DNA of 64,000 bases from Amborella trichopoda (taxonomy: Eukaryota > Streptophyta > Magnoliopsida > Amborellales > Amborellaceae). The stretch lies in contig NW_006499799.1 of the NCBI RefSeq assembly GCF_000471905.2, positions 5,232,530-5,296,529 on the forward strand. The letters are read 5' to 3'. The notes below the pieces were generated by a model. It did not search any database. It worked only from the letters and a program-made list of their open reading frames with translations, and had not been told where the DNA came from. Positions 34,709 through 47,248 of the stretch are shown in pieces (the stretch's first letter is position 1; the number at the start of each line of letters is the position of its first letter). The position numbers were made by a program, and so were the translations under genes.

Positions 34709-36649
34709 GATCTTTATTGGTGGTCTATGATTCAGTATTAAGAAGCCAAGCAGTTGGCTTATTCCCCTTGATAAACAAAGAGGAGGCCATCGCTTTAGTG
34801 AACAATTTCTGCTACTGCTCAAGCTGAAATAGCAGTTATTTTTCTCTCATAGATTGATACAACAAGAACTCAACATTAATCATCTTTTACATCAAATTAG
34901 CCGCAAAAATAGCCTTCAAATGGTTCCAATGCTTGCCGCCTAAAATCTCTCATGTTCATCGGTTTCAAACTGGAGAGAGAAGATAGGTCTAACAGACCCT
35001 CTCTCTCGCTCTAACTAGGCCCATATCGCCCTCTCTCTGCTTCACTCTCCCTCTGCTTCACTCCCTCTCTCTCTATACTCTCTCTCCTCTCCTTATTCTC
35101 TATAGCTTTCCATGCACTTGGTCATCTCTGCGTATTCATCTCTTTCTCTCTCCACGTATTGGTATGGATCAATCGTTACATAATACATAATAGATGTATA
35201 TTTATGTATAATAGAACACTTCAATATACCTTATTGTAAAAATCCTTATGTATATATATTTGAGTTTGAGTGTGAGTGTGAGTGTGTGTGTGTGTGGGGC
35301 GCAATTTTGGTAAGGTTGTAGCCTTATTTGTTGATGTAGGCTTGTAGTCATCTGTGTTGGATTTGTGTCGCCTTTCGAGTGGGCGCTTAGGACAGTATGG
35401 GGAACCCATGTAGCTCACCAGGCCTAGTCGGTCTGGGGCTCGTAAGTTGTGTCTTTGAGTCACAAAACCTTGACCGTGGTCTTGGTTCATGGGCTAGCAG
35501 GGTACCACAAGGGTTGAGGGTAATCCTTGAGTCAAGGTTTGTTTTAGCCTTGCTGGATCAACATTAGAGGCTAATCCCAGTGCAGGATTTTGGTCGTGGT
35601 CGATATCGTGAAAGAGAATATCTTGACAAAGTTGGAAAAGAGGATATCCTGTGTGGGTAGGTGGCTTATTAGGGCTTCTGATAGCCCTAAGCAATTCAAA
35701 ATCTTAAAATAAGAAAGATGATTTTTGGTGTTTGTTTGGAATTATATCTTCTTTTGGATAGTGAATAGGTTTGGATAAATTGTTATAGAAACTTTTGTTT
35801 GGGGATAGGTTGGTGGGCCAAAGCACATGTGAGGCCCAAGTGGCTAATGGGCTTCACATGGCTTCAAGTGGGGACTATGCGTGGGCCCCAACTCACCCAC
35901 ATGTTGATGAGACCAGCATGACATCATTAGCATGATGTTATCACCATGAGGTCATCCTTAAAGGGCTCTTTGGTTGTGTAGATGAGTGTGATATGTGTAG
36001 TGTGTGTAAAGGCTTCTAGAAACTGTACAGGATTTGAAATATGACTTCAAACCCTAGGGCCAAGTGTAAATGGATCCATGAAGGGACACATGGCACAAGA
36101 TTATTGCACCTCATTGATAGACACTTATCGCATTCTCATTCACCCAATGTGGAAGCCCATGTGCAAGTTAGTTTATTAAGAGAGACATATAATCTCTATA
36201 CATCTCTCCTTTCATGTGAAAAGAGAGGGAAAGTATTGATCTAAGGGGCATGTCCCTAATGGGGACTCACCCTCTGTCCTATTTAAACTAAAATCAACAA
36301 GGGAAACCTAGTCATTTTGAAATTTAAATTTTGGTTAAATGATATATTAGTGAAAATTTGAATTCAAATTGGAGGGAAATTTGAGTTTGAATTGGGAAAT
36401 GGGATAATAAACACAAAAATAAACACATTTGAACTATAATAATGAAATGAGGATCCTATTTAAACTATAATAATGAAATCAAAATCACATTTTAAAAATA
36501 TATAACATAATATTTGTATCTTTTGTAAGCAATTTCCCTATGTGTACTACGAGTGTCTATGAATTGACCTTACTTCTGATACTGTGTCTGAGGCTGTGTT
36601 TGAGGCTTGATAATCCAGACATTGATTTCAAATCTAAGGAACCTTTCTT
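34709..36649 (+). other. Unassigned intronic sequence
   Basis: CT-rich tract at 34995-35100 and TG-rich tract at 35262-35297. AAGGTTGTAGCCTTA near 35313 recalls the MITE palindrome, but no element ends are seen. A possible LTR or other repeat occupies 35320-36490, but I cannot place its ends. Confidence 0.35.
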
Positions 36650-36719
36650 CAAGTCTTAGAGACCTCTAATCTTGGCTGCTTGATGAGGTTCTCAGTTGTC
36701 AAGGCGCAAGATGCCATTG

Positions 36720-37010
36720 ATGTAAGAATCTTGATTCCAAAGGGATTGAAACTCGACGACATAGAGTTAAAAATCCCTATTGCTAATTGGGTCGAAACCC
36801 GATTGCAGACTAATGTGAATCGCGATTCCAAATACGTCATAAACTCGATTCCAATGTGTCGGAATCTCAATTCCATATATGAAGGAATCTCGATTCCATA
36901 TGGGTTGATTCCAAATAGGTTAAGAACTAAATTCCAAAGAGGTTGGAAGCTCAGTTCCACATATGTAGGCGATTCCATTTAGATCGAATCTCGATTCATT
37001 TAAAGGAAGA
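36720..37010 (+). repeat. Degenerate tandem array of GGAATCTCGATTCC-type palindromes
   Basis: About ten repeats of a short unit carry words such as AATCTTGATTCCAAA, AACTCGATTCCAATG, GGAATCTCAATTCCATATA and GGAATCTCGATTCCATATG. The units are about 20-30 bases and each is centred on an imperfect palindrome. Its last unit lies about 300 bases before a GYRB exon. Confidence 0.65.
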
Positions 37011-37312
37011 ATCTCATTTCCCGCAATTCCCCTTGTGTGGATGTCGATTTTGAAAACATGATTCTTTTAACGAGCTGGGATTCTACATTTTTTATTCCTA
37101 AAACGATTTGGAATCTCAGGAATTTCCAACAACTATGATATGAGCTGCTAGATATTATTCATTCATGGCAATGCTGCAATAATTTATTTGTATTGGCTTG
37201 TTCCTCTCATTTATTTCTAGTGGTGTTTAGTAGTAAATTGATTTTATAATAAAAAAAGTTGCAAATTGTGATATTCTATAGCAGCTAACAATTTTTTTTG
37301 TCCGTGTTGCAG

Positions 37313-37423
37313 CTAGCAATTACCCTAACGAAGATGGATATGGATTCCCAGAAGGCACAATACAATGAGTATTGTTACGCAGGTGGATTAGTTGAATACG
37401 TAAAATGGTTAAATACTGATAAG
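37313..37423 (+). CDS. GYRB: GYRB exon: start of the transducer domain
   Basis: A 111-base, 37-codon exon in phase 0. A pyrimidine-rich TTGCAG acceptor precedes it and AAG|GTATGG follows. It encodes LAITLTKMDMDSQKAQYNEY and ends FAGGL-type sequence here written YAGGLVEYVKWLNTDK. The GGLxEYVxxLN motif is diagnostic of GyrB/ParE. One oddity is a methionine-rich stretch (KMDMDS) where relatives usually have acidic residues; this may be lineage variation. Confidence 0.92.
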
Positions 37424-38656
37424 GTATGGCCGATGATGAAATTTGATGCTTTGTATTAAATCAAAGTTTTTTATTTGCCGTTGCTTATGATTATTTTAGA
37501 GCACTTCTTTCTATGGGCGTATTCTTTTTAAATTGACCTTTTATGTTTGCAACACGTCAAACTGTGGTTGTAGAGGGTTGCAAGCTGCTCAAATATTTAT
37601 TTTAAGTCTGAAATAGTTTTTATGTGGCTGTGGCTTGTGCTTGTAGTGTGCATGAATCTTAATTGGAACGTCTACCATCTATCAAATTCATTTTTCTATT
37701 GCATTATCTGAAACATGTGGATGTTTCTTTCGTTTCTTGTTATTTTTCTTCTTAGTTGATGGAGATCAGAGCACATGTAGCCACGAGTATCTTCTATGGG
37801 AGCAACAAATTCCTCCTAATTTTCGATCATATTTGGAGGATGAAACCCTAGGAGGGGCTTCTAAGAAGAACAAGAAGAGCAAAAATAGTTTTGGTGTTTT
37901 TTTAGTTTTTAGGGCTATTTAGATTTATTTATTTCATTGCTGGACCAGTTTGGGACTTGTTAGATGTTTTAATTAAAGTTAGGGAGTTTAGTTTCAAGTT
38001 ATATTTAAGTTAAGACTTTTTGTTCAAAAGTTAAATTGTATGAACAAATATTGTCCAAAACAATTATTTTTCAATATAAATAAGGGCATTGGTGGGCTGG
38101 AGGGTCATTCATGTATTCCTCTTTAAGAAAAGAAAAACTTTGTCTTGTAAAAGAAGCCTAGGGCTTGAGCCCTAAGTGGGAGAAAACCTTAGGGTTTCTC
38201 CAAAATTATGTGCTTCTTGCTGATTTTTCCATGTTTCTTCAAGTTCTCCTACATCATTAGTGGGCCCTCTTTTATTGGTTTTCACTTACAAGATGGGGTA
38301 TTCACGAAACTATTCGGAATCCACTGACCCAATGTGAAATGTCTCTCTTTTAAGCTCTTGTCTCCTAAATTGCCTTGCGGCAACATGTGATCTCTAGCCC
38401 TAGTCTTTCACCCATGTGAAGCTCTTTTGGAAACCATTTGGAATGGGGAGAGATTGGATGCAATTTAGGGATAGGAAGTGGGGATTGCGAAAGGCTCGAA
38501 GATCCCTATGGTAAGGAGCGCCTCCCATACGATACATATTCTACGGATCTCTAACCAAAGCTTTTGGGGATCTTGATCCCAAGCATTTGAGGATCCTGAT
38601 TCCAACCTTTTGGGATTGCGCAATAATTAAATTACACTGTTTAATTGTACAATCTC
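37424..38656 (+). other. Unassigned intronic sequence, possible LTR remnant
   Basis: A tract at 37740-38250 has a TATA-like CAATATAAATAAGGGCA and a following G-A-rich leader, as in LTR promoters. An upstream frame (37737-37922) could be the end of a retrotransposon protein. No TG/CA ends or target duplication are found. GGGATCTTGATCCC-type words lie at 38560-38620. Confidence 0.3.
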
Positions 38657-39849
38657 CACTAACAAGTAGAATAAAGCAGTGTGATCTTAAAAACCCAAAG
38701 GGCACTCACAGTGGACCATCTCCAAAAGAGAGGGATCTCGATTCCCAATAGATGTGCTTTGTGCCAATGTGAGGAGGAATCCCCCCACCTTTTTATTCTA
38801 TGCAACTTTACCCACGAACTTGGAGCCAATTGTTGCAACTCTTTGGTATCCAATGGGTCACACCCCTTACGGTCAAGGCCTTGATTTAATACGATTGTGA
38901 GTTACATTGGCCGACGGCTAGAAGAACCTTATGGAAGGCTACCATAGCTGCTACCATATGGATAATTTGGGTGGAACGAAATACCATAATTTTTCAAGGA
39001 CTTAAAACTCCACATATCAACACTCTTCCACAAGGTAACTTGTTTGGTCACCTTTTGGGCCTCTAATCATAAGGTATTCTCGGGCATATTAGGGAACATT
39101 TTCCTCGAGCAATGGAAAAATATTCTTTACCACCAACCGTGACAGGCTTCAAGACCTAACAACTGGCTACCACCAACAGAATGCAGCATCAAGCTGAATT
39201 TTGATGGTTGTTCCCTTGGGAATCCTGGTTCGGAAGGTGCTGGGGGTGTCTTTAGAGACCATCATTGTAACATCCTCTTAACCTATTTTGAGCATCTTGG
39301 CCTCAAGGACTCCCACTACGCAGAGGCCATGGCTCTATTACATGGTCTGAAAAGCTTCAACCATTCTTGGGGCTCACACCTGATAGTGGAAGGTGATTTA
39401 GAAAATATTCTCTCTTGGGCAAGTGGGATGACTTCTCAACCGTGGCACCTAACCTCAATTTTTGATGAAATTGCTCACATTTGCAGGGATATGGACGTCT
39501 CTTGGAAGCATATTTGGAGGACGTCCAATGAGTTCGCAGATCTCATGACGAAAGAGGGAGCTAGAATCCAAGTAGAGGAGCACGCTCGGTCCGACTCCTT
39601 TTTTGTTCTGGACCACATGCACACAACATAGACAGTTTGTATTTGGGCATCTTCCAGCCCTGGTTTATTTTTTGAAATCTTCACGTAAATCGTTGTAATT
39701 GGGCAGATCCTATAGACCCATTTTTGTTACATGGCAGGTTGACGCATTTTTTACTGAGAGACACTCCATGTGGGTGCTCTTGGACTCTTATATCTATGTA
39801 ATTATCACTTCTCAGTAATACAATGTTAACTTTCTCAAAAAAAAAAAAA
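38657..39849 (+). mobile_element. 5'-truncated L1 LINE with RNase H domain and poly-A
   Basis: It starts in the zf-RVT segment (RALTVDHLQKRGISIPNRCA then LCQCEEESPHLFILCNF) and ends with AGTAATACAATGTTAAC..CTC and A13. The RNase H-like domain (about 39190-39580) keeps all four expected acidic positions: KLNFDGCSLGNPG, YAEAMALLHGL, LIVEGDLENIL and SNEFADLMTKEGA. The last 303 bases of coding (39329-39631) are open. The target duplication is unclear. It lies in GATC-palindrome sequence that continues at 39900-39990. Confidence 0.85.
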
Positions 39850-42641
39850 TCAAGATTTTAGTGTTTATTTTTTGTACAAATTAAATATTGTAATCTTCAA
39901 AACGTTGAGATCACTCCTAACCTTTTGGGATCTCAATCCCCAACAATGGGCATCAACATCCAAAAATTGAAAAATTGAGATCCCTTGAAGATCCTCTCCC
40001 GAAGTCCTGAGCGAGATTTCGGAAATCGCCTTCTGGACTGGGAGATCCTAGTAAACCATGTTGGAATGCTCTATATGCCATAAATGGGTGTGGTCCCTTT
40101 ATTAGAGATGTTCAGTGGAGCTAACCAAGAGGTTGTCACCCTTGTAAACGAAGTGGTTCTTCATGAGTCACTCGTGACACAAGTTCTATGCCGTAATCTT
40201 GAGATGTTGGCTTGGCATTTTTTGACTTTGTTTGATGTTTTTTATTTCCTCTGTAGTTTAATTTTATGATAAAAAATTATTTTTAATGATAAAAAAGTAT
40301 TCTAGCGCTAGAGTGGATATAAAAGTGTAATAGCCTTCAAGTTCTAATGGGAGATATATCGAGTGAGAAGTTTGATTTTAGTGGTCTAATAAGGGTGAGG
40401 ACCTCAAACTTACCCTTTAACTCGTCCGAGGCTTAGGTGAAGGAGGTGGATGGTGTTTGGTAGGCAACCAACGTAAAATTATGCCACATCTTATCATGAT
40501 AGCTACCTCCAAATCATTGGGACGAGGCTTGGATGATGATGAAGTCTGATCTCCACCATCCATGCCTTTAGCTAGCCATCATTGATTAGGGGTGGATATT
40601 CCAGAATTATCCTTGGGAGGAATTCCATCCCAACTACTCTTCCAATCTAAAATGGAGTCCATTGGAACCCTTCTGTAGAATGTTCTGTTCCAAATTATTT
40701 TCTCATGGCAAACTCCAATTTGAATTAGAATTTCTTTTCAAGAGTCAATCCTAACCACCCTTTGAGTTTTCAATGCTCTAAAGAATCAAATCTACTTAGA
40801 TCAAATTAGTTACCTAGTAGTTTTTGAACCCATTCCCATTAGAACTCAATCTTGGAGGGTATGCACCTTTTTAGAATAAATAGGGTGATCAAGCACAAGG
40901 CCTTTGACCTTTTTACAGCCATGTGGTCCCCATGGCCAGTGCAGTCCATGTGATAAAATGGTAAAAATCATATGGCTCAAATTAAATAGAAATTGTGTCC
41001 AAGTCCCATAACCTCCAAAATTGACTTCTAATACAAATAACATTTAATTCCATGAATACGCTTGTTTTAAACATAGTTGTTTAGTCATAAACATCATCAT
41101 TTTAAATTCAAATTTACTTCCACAAAATATGGGTGCTAAATAGAGAAAATAGCACCATATTTATTTTTCCTTAATCATTCCAGAACCACATGAAAAACCA
41201 TGGGAAGTGTGTTCTACCAATGGAGTCAGATCCTCAACCAGGTACTCGATCACTACCTTTGAACACAGTCTAAACCTGAAACTTACCCAAAAGGCCCACA
41301 ATCCACATTTCTTCCAGCGAGGGGCTCATGCTTGGCTTATCAAAGCTAGCCAAGGTATAGAGGAACACAAATAGCCATAGATTCCAGGCCCAAGGACAAG
41401 TTTGTGGTTACCGCCCTGTCAAGTCTCAAAGATAAGGCACAACATCACGAAGACACGAGAGTTCTCTCTCTGGCATGTGCATGCTCTAGGATCACCAAGA
41501 CCCAAAAATATCAAGGATCACAACATCACGAAGACACGAGAGTTCTCTCTCTGGCATGTGCATGCTCTAGGATGCCGTTTTGAGGTCTTTTGGCATGTGT
41601 CCTCCGAAGCCTCATTGTACACCGAAAGAGCCCTGTTTATCTCTTGGCCTCTTGGTTTCCTCTTGCCAGGCTTGACTGAGGAGCATCCTGGTGTCCTCAT
41701 GGTCCAACATCTACCATTTGGCTAATACCCCTTTTGACATGGCACATGTGGACTTTCGTCGTAGGGGCTAGGCCTATCAAGCAAGGGTATGGGTCAACTT
41801 GATCTAGACAAGGCCTAGTCACATGCCAATGCAAGAGGGATGGTGCTTACTTTGTCCCAGATAGAATCCAACTCCAAACAACTTTAATGGCCTCTTTCAT
41901 CCAAATAGAGCCTACACACATGACCACTTTCATCCATGTAGGACAATACTCGTAACCGCTTTAATGTCTTTGCATAAAAACTGATGGAACACCATTTGTT
42001 TAGAACTCTTTGTCATCTATCTCATCAAATTCTATTCTCAATCTCTATTTCTAAGCACATTTACTAAAGAGTAAGGGCAGTAGGACTTCCATCTTATGTA
42101 TTTCCTAAAATTTTAATCTCTTATTTTTTAAACTTGCTTTAATTTTTTTTAAAACAAAAAATATTAGTAATTTAAAATACTAAGAATTTTAAAGGCATGT
42201 TATGTATAGAGTTTATTAAAAGCAGTAGGAATATCCAATTGATTTATCATGGCATTATAGTTTCAAACCAAATGAAAAGGATAATAATTTAAAAAATGAA
42301 AAAAAAAAAAGGATATAAGTGGACTCCATCTCGTGTCTCTCCTAAAGTTACATAGCAGTGGGAATTATTGCATGAGGAGTGAGTTTGCTTTTGCATTTTA
42401 GGACTTCCATTTTCATGTGGCTGAAAGTGTTATCTCGGAATTATTTATTCACCAGCCATCTATTTTTTTCCTTTTTTTTTATTTTTAAACTTCATTTTGT
42501 AATTCTGTTTCATATGATAAATTCTGCTGATTGGTTTAGGGCTTCATGTATCTAATCATGTATCTAATATTGATTTTTTTATATTTTATATTTTATATTT
42601 TTATGTTTTACATGTCATATAATTTACAAGTTGTGTCACAG
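39850..42641 (+). other. Unassigned intronic sequence
   Basis: GGGATCTCAATCCC-type words at 39905-39985, then about 2.5 kb with no recognised family. A short tandem duplication is listed separately. AT-rich sequence occupies 42090-42340 and 42470-42640 up to the exon. Confidence 0.4.
41439..41573 (+). repeat. Tandem duplication, 80-bp period
   Basis: CACAACATCACGAAGACACG then AGAGTTCTCTCTCTGGCATG and TGCATGCTCTAGGAT at 41439-41493 is repeated base for base at 41519-41573, with 25 bases between. The identity suggests a recent duplication. Confidence 0.9.
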
Positions 42642-42712
42642 AAACCTATACACGATCCTGTATTCCTCCAGAAGAAAGCTGACGGAATTACTGTTGATGT
42701 GGCTTTACAATG
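42642..42712 (+). CDS. GYRB: GYRB exon: transducer domain
   Basis: A 71-base exon of 23 codons plus TG of a split tryptophan codon. The acceptor is GTCACAG and the donor TG|GTGAGC. It encodes KPIHDPVFLQKKADGITVDV followed by ALQ. The order and spacing match the GyrB block that normally reads K-P-L-H-x-x-x-x-F ... VDVALQW. The tryptophan is completed by the first base of the next exon, 166 bases downstream, which confirms the junction. Confidence 0.92.
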
Positions 42713-42878
42713 GTGAGCAACATACATTTTAGACCTAATATCCTCTCTCTTTTTTTTTTAATTGACAATATATTTTGTTTCAACCTTCTTTCATACCTAA
42801 GCTGAATAAGTGTTGTAATCTTGTACAAATCCTGTATTCTCCTCTTCTGACGTTCGACCCTCACTTGGCGATACTCAG

Positions 42879-43020
42879 GTGCTCTGATGCTTATACAGAT
42901 ACCTTGTTAGGTTATGCAAATAGTATTCGAACAGTTGATGGTGGCACTCATATAGACGGCCTGAAGGCATCATTAACAAGAACCCTTAATAACCTTGGGA
43001 AGAAGTCAAAGGTTATCAAG
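42879..43020 (+). CDS. GYRB: GYRB exon: transducer domain, IRTVDGGTH motif
   Basis: A 142-base exon: one base completing W, then 47 codons. The acceptor is ACTCAG and the donor AAG|GTGCAT. It encodes [20 protein letters not shown] then [20 protein letters not shown] and KKSKVIK. The N-x-I-x-T-x-D-GGTH motif is a near-universal GyrB/ParE signature in the S5-fold transducer domain, which couples ATP hydrolysis to DNA passage. This is the most conserved exon in the window. Confidence 0.95.
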
Positions 43021-44980
43021 GTGCATGTCAGTTTTATGGTTTCTAGTTTTATATGAATTGGTGGTTGACATATTTGTGTTTTCTTTCCTTTTGCCATTAT
43101 GTATGTACCTTTGTAGCTGGTTCAGTGGTTACCAGCATGAATGGTCTGTGTAGTCCTAGTTCTTGTAGTTCTGGAATTTGGTTAGTTGAAGTCTTGATAC
43201 TGCAAAGAGGTCTATGGGTCTTATTATGGCCACACATGTTGAAGTGTTAGTTCTAGGCGATCTGAGGGACTCTGGCCTGTTAGATCCGAAGCTTACAACT
43301 TATTTGTATGAATTAAGTGATGCTGCCACTGTATGGTTTTTGTGGATGATGCTTTCTTAGAAAACTTTGTTGTAATGCATTTCTTAGAGAATCCAGTCAA
43401 CTGTATGGTTTTTGTGGATGATGCTTTCTTCGAAAACTTTTTTGTAATGCATTTCTTAGAGAATCCAGTCAATATTTTCTTTTGGGCCTTCTAATTGTCT
43501 CATCATGTTGATTGTAATTTGTGCTCAACAACAAATGGAAATTTCCTGACTTCTTAGAATTAGTAAGCAAGAGCAGTGTTTGAACCTTGTTCTCATCATT
43601 TTATGGTTGTTTGTTGTATTAATGTAGCTTTTGCCTTTTTTCCTCTAGGTGAAGGCATAAGTGTCCTTTATGTACACTTTACTATCCCTTTATGCAGCCC
43701 ATTAGGACTCCTACGATAGAGTTTTAACCTGTGCGAGTGTAAAACATGATGAAAAACTGCTGGAAAATTCCGTGTTTCCCAACCTGTTGTCACTTCTTCA
43801 TTTTCGCGGCTGTTGTGTGGATAACAGCGGTTCAAGCTTTTTCCATGACGTTATTAACATTAACATGTGATCAGAGTGATGATCCTACACTTCACAACTT
43901 TTGCTTCCTTGGATTTTTGCCTTGTTCAAATCTGTACTTGTAGTGACCAAATCTGGGTGCTATGTGTGGTTACTTCATCTTCAATGGAGGCACTCATCAA
44001 GTATACACCTGCACAAGCCTCTGGGTGCAAGTTCCATTTTTCGGCATATTTAGGGATATCATCACCAAAGCTTGCTGAGATTGCCTGCTTGAACCATAAG
44101 TTGGTTTTATCCATTCATCACATGGGCCGTATATTAATTTTATGTATGTGAATGTGGATTCAGGATAAGGGTGTTAGGATTTCAACATGTCGATCTGACG
44201 AATTTCTACCGAATAAGAACCACTATTAATTTTATATGTTTATTCTTTAGAGAAATCCATTTTTTGTTATTATACATGTATGGATGATCTTGTCACTATG
44301 TGACCCTTTATACCTCTGTTTAATCCCCTTGAGCATTGCCATTGACACAATGTTTGTGTATTTATTTAGTGAAAAGCATCAATTTGGTCATATGAAGCAA
44401 TGTTTGAGATATATCAAAGCATCTCTTTGCCTGGTCTTGAAATGAAGTTTGTTACATTAGATATGTAGACCTGGGTTCCTCCCTTTCCCAAAGTGCTGCA
44501 ATTTCTCTTTTATTAAGTAATGTTTAGATCCAAAGGTTGGAGGTCTAATCCACTCTGCTAGGACATATCTTTCCAATGACTGAAATTGGGGCCTCTCCTT
44601 TATCTCTTGTGGTATATTGAGTTGTTTCCTAAGTGATCTAATTTGGGCTCATGCTGGTGGAGTTCTTTCTCATTGGTAATTAACCTAACTTTTCTAATTT
44701 ATTTACTTGTTTCTCTTAAACTGCTAGGAATTCTATGCCAAGAAAAAGAACTATGGGAATTTTCTGCCAGATTTTATATACATTGACATCTCTGAGTAAT
44801 CTTCTCATTCTGCTTTTGCTAAAAATAGTTGGAACTATTGATGTATCAGGTGTCAAGAAATCAGTATGGTATGCATTCCAGTATATCTGGGATGGACTAG
44901 GGATACATTTAGAAACAGTTTTGTTGTTTGTGATATTTACAAATTCAGGGTTATTCCAATTCTGAACTGTTGAATTGCAG
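43021..44980 (+). other. GYRB intron of 1,960 bases
   Basis: No transposon recognised. It holds a 72-bp tandem duplication at 43328-43472. A polypyrimidine tract and branch-like sequence precede the acceptor. Confidence 0.6.
43328..43472 (+). repeat. Tandem duplication, two 72-bp copies
   Basis: ACTGTATGGTTTTTGTGGAT ... GAGAATCCAGTCA at 43328-43399 is repeated at 43400-43472 with very few differences. Confidence 0.9.
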
Positions 44981-45076
44981 GAGGACATTAATTTGAGTGG
45001 CGAACATGTAAGGGAGGGATTAACATGCATTGTCTCGGTCAAAGTTCCAAACCCGGAGTTTGAGGGACAGACTAAG
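44981..45076 (+). CDS. GYRB: GYRB exon: transducer domain with the QTK loop
   Basis: A 96-base, 32-codon exon in phase 0 with acceptor TTGCAG and donor AAG|GTGTGG. It encodes [20 protein letters not shown] then [12 protein letters not shown]. The exon ends exactly at QTK, the loop whose lysine reaches back to the ATP gamma-phosphate in bacterial GyrB. EDVREGL-type and P-x-P-x-FEGQTK blocks are both family hallmarks. Confidence 0.94.
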
Positions 45077-45642
45077 GTGTGGTATTTTTCTGTCACGTTA
45101 TTGAAGGATCTGTTTGATAAAAACAAGATCTTGAATAATATAGATTTGGATAAAGGCTTTGCTAGCTTTCCATATATCTGAATAACATATTGTCTTAATA
45201 AGTTTTTTCTTGTATCTGTTTGTCTACCTCTATTTCAAAAATTTTATATATTTGATATGTTATACTGTCTGGGTAATTAAATTAAAATTCATTTATTTAT
45301 TTTTCTTTGGCACACATTTGTTTTGTACCCAGCTTCTACATCTCTCTCTTTCTCACATGCGCCCATTTGCGCCCACAGGCACACACACTATTGAAGATCA
45401 AAGCACATGCAATGTAGAGGTCAATGACAGTACCCTAATGAAGTACTCTAACTGCCCATTCATGGCATTCAAATCCAGGAAAAACCTTAAAGCTACAATC
45501 AAATTCATGTCCTATAGCAAATTCCACTTGAGGGAAAGTCTCATCTCTGCAACCAGTTACCTGCTTCCCTTCTTCAATGGAACATTATGGAACAGAGAGA
45601 GATAGAGTGGGTGCATAGAGAGAGGAGGCATGGTTATTCATG

Positions 45643-45693
<51 letters not shown>

Positions 45694-46059
45694 TAGTTGG
45701 TGGTTAGGGCGTGGACCTAATACTAAACTCCCGTTAAGTTTCATTGGCGACTAAAATCATATGCCACAAGATACTACTTTTCTGAATTCTCCAAATTTAT
45801 TGTCCCACTTGAATTTCGCAGGATTTAGATTACTTGGCTTTATCAGGATTACAAAGGAGAGGGTTTTCGTCTATCAAACAGGGCTACGAGCCTTTTAGTA
45901 TCATTGTTTATTCAGATCCCACAATATCATGAAATATCATGATATTGTGGGGTTGTCAAACATATCCTAAATTATTGCTCTCCATATGATACATCTTGCT
46001 GGTCATGTGATGTGTATTTTTAATGCTTATCCTTGCAATTTTCTTATTTCTTTCTGAAG
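45077..46059 (+). other. GYRB intron of 983 bases
   Basis: Contains a (GA)n microsatellite at about 45644-45686 and CT/CA-rich sequence at 45338-45390. No element is recognised. Confidence 0.55.
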
Positions 46060-46188
46060 ACTAGGTTAGGAAATCCTGAAGTACGGAGGGTAGTTGATCA
46101 ATCTGTTCAAGAACATCTCACAGAGTACTTGGAGTTGCATCCAGACATACTTGATTCAGTCCTTCTAAAGTCACTTAATGCTCTTAAG
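46060..46188 (+). CDS. GYRB: GYRB exon: end of the transducer domain
   Basis: A 129-base, 43-codon exon in phase 0. The acceptor is CTGAAG and the donor AAG|GTATTT. It starts [20 protein letters not shown] and ends with [22 protein letters not shown]-x-EV directly follows QTK in GyrB, so this exon joins the previous one without a gap. The next intron is 15.9 kb and contains the large inverted repeat. Confidence 0.94.
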
Positions 46189-46908
46189 GTATTTCATTTC
46201 TTTGATTATGAGGAACTATTTTGATAAAGACTCATGTTTACAATTTGTTTCATTATTGTGTTTTTGTGGCATGCTTTTCCTACTTTTATGGGCCTATGAT
46301 TCATGCTTTTCTCGTGCTTCTGGCTTTTGTGCATCTCCAAATCGTCTATTTTTATCATACTGAATTGCTTCCTTATAAAATGTGCAACAACCACATGAGT
46401 TGTCAAGTTAAAAATTACATTCTATTCTGGTATCCTTTCCCAGCTCCTTTTTCAATAGAATTTTTTTTAATCGTTTGCTAAAAGTTTCCAATTGACTTTA
46501 CATGATTCAAATCATTTAGCAAGAAACATTGGCATTGAATTCACTTCTGATAATTTTATCCATGTGATTGGAGCATGGTTGTTTGTTATGCACTTTATGG
46601 TACTCTGTACTCTATTGTAATTTCTGTTGTGGTTACCTCCCAAGGGGACTTTTAGGCTTAACTATGACTGTAGATTGATAGTTTAACTGTTTGGTGTTGA
46701 CTGCATCTTGCGTGAAAGTAATTGAGCTGTGTGACTCAATAGTAACAAATACTATATTATTTTGTGTCATTTATGGATTTTTGCGCCGTTCTGTCATTTG
46801 CTATGTGGCTTTCCACTCGTAAATATGGACTTGCTAGGCATGCTATTGTTACTGCTAAGATGTATATTAGCCTATTGTATCATTGCACAAGGGTATTTAT
46901 GTACTTTG
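46189..46908 (+). other. Start of the 15.9-kb intron
   Basis: AT-rich intron sequence; nothing is recognised before the RTE LINE tail at about 46909. Confidence 0.5.
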
Positions 46909-46965
46909 TTATCATCAGCATCATCCAAGCCTTATTCCAAATTTGGAGTCGGCTACATGAATCTT

Positions 46966-47248
46966 TTTTTTAGTGAAGTTAACGATTGTGTTACTGAAAA
47001 AGTATCAGAAAACAAGAGGGGGACCCGAGAGCACCCACAGGCAGGTTCTCTCGGACAAAAAATAGATCACTACACAGTGAACCTATACAAAAACTTGGGG
47101 CTTATAGACTCGCCCGGTTACAAGCAATGTACACAAGAAAATCAAAATACAATGCAACCACAGTGGTCCAGAGCAAAAGAGGAGATGGACCAGTGAGTAA
47201 CGTTTGTACAATACAACCCAAAAAGTCGCGATTATGCGGGGGCATAGG
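46966..47248 (-). mobile_element. 5'-truncated L1 tail inserted in the RTE, 18-bp duplication
   Basis: GTCGGCTACATGAATCTT occurs at 46948-46965 and again at 47249-47266, bracketing 283 bases that start with a T run (minus-strand poly-A). On the minus strand the insert reads TTTTGCTCTGGACCACTGTG ... GGGTGCTCTCGG ... CAGTAACACAATCGTTAACT, the same order of words as the L1 3' UTR at 39600-39835. Confidence 0.85.

Noticed and set aside
37737..37922. A 61-codon open frame as a small host gene
   Set aside because: It has no recognised motif, lies inside an intron and may be the tail of a retrotransposon; no splice or regulatory support.
44716..45126. A 136-codon minus-strand open frame
   Set aside because: It overlaps the conserved GYRB exon at 44981-45076 on the other strand and is its shadow.
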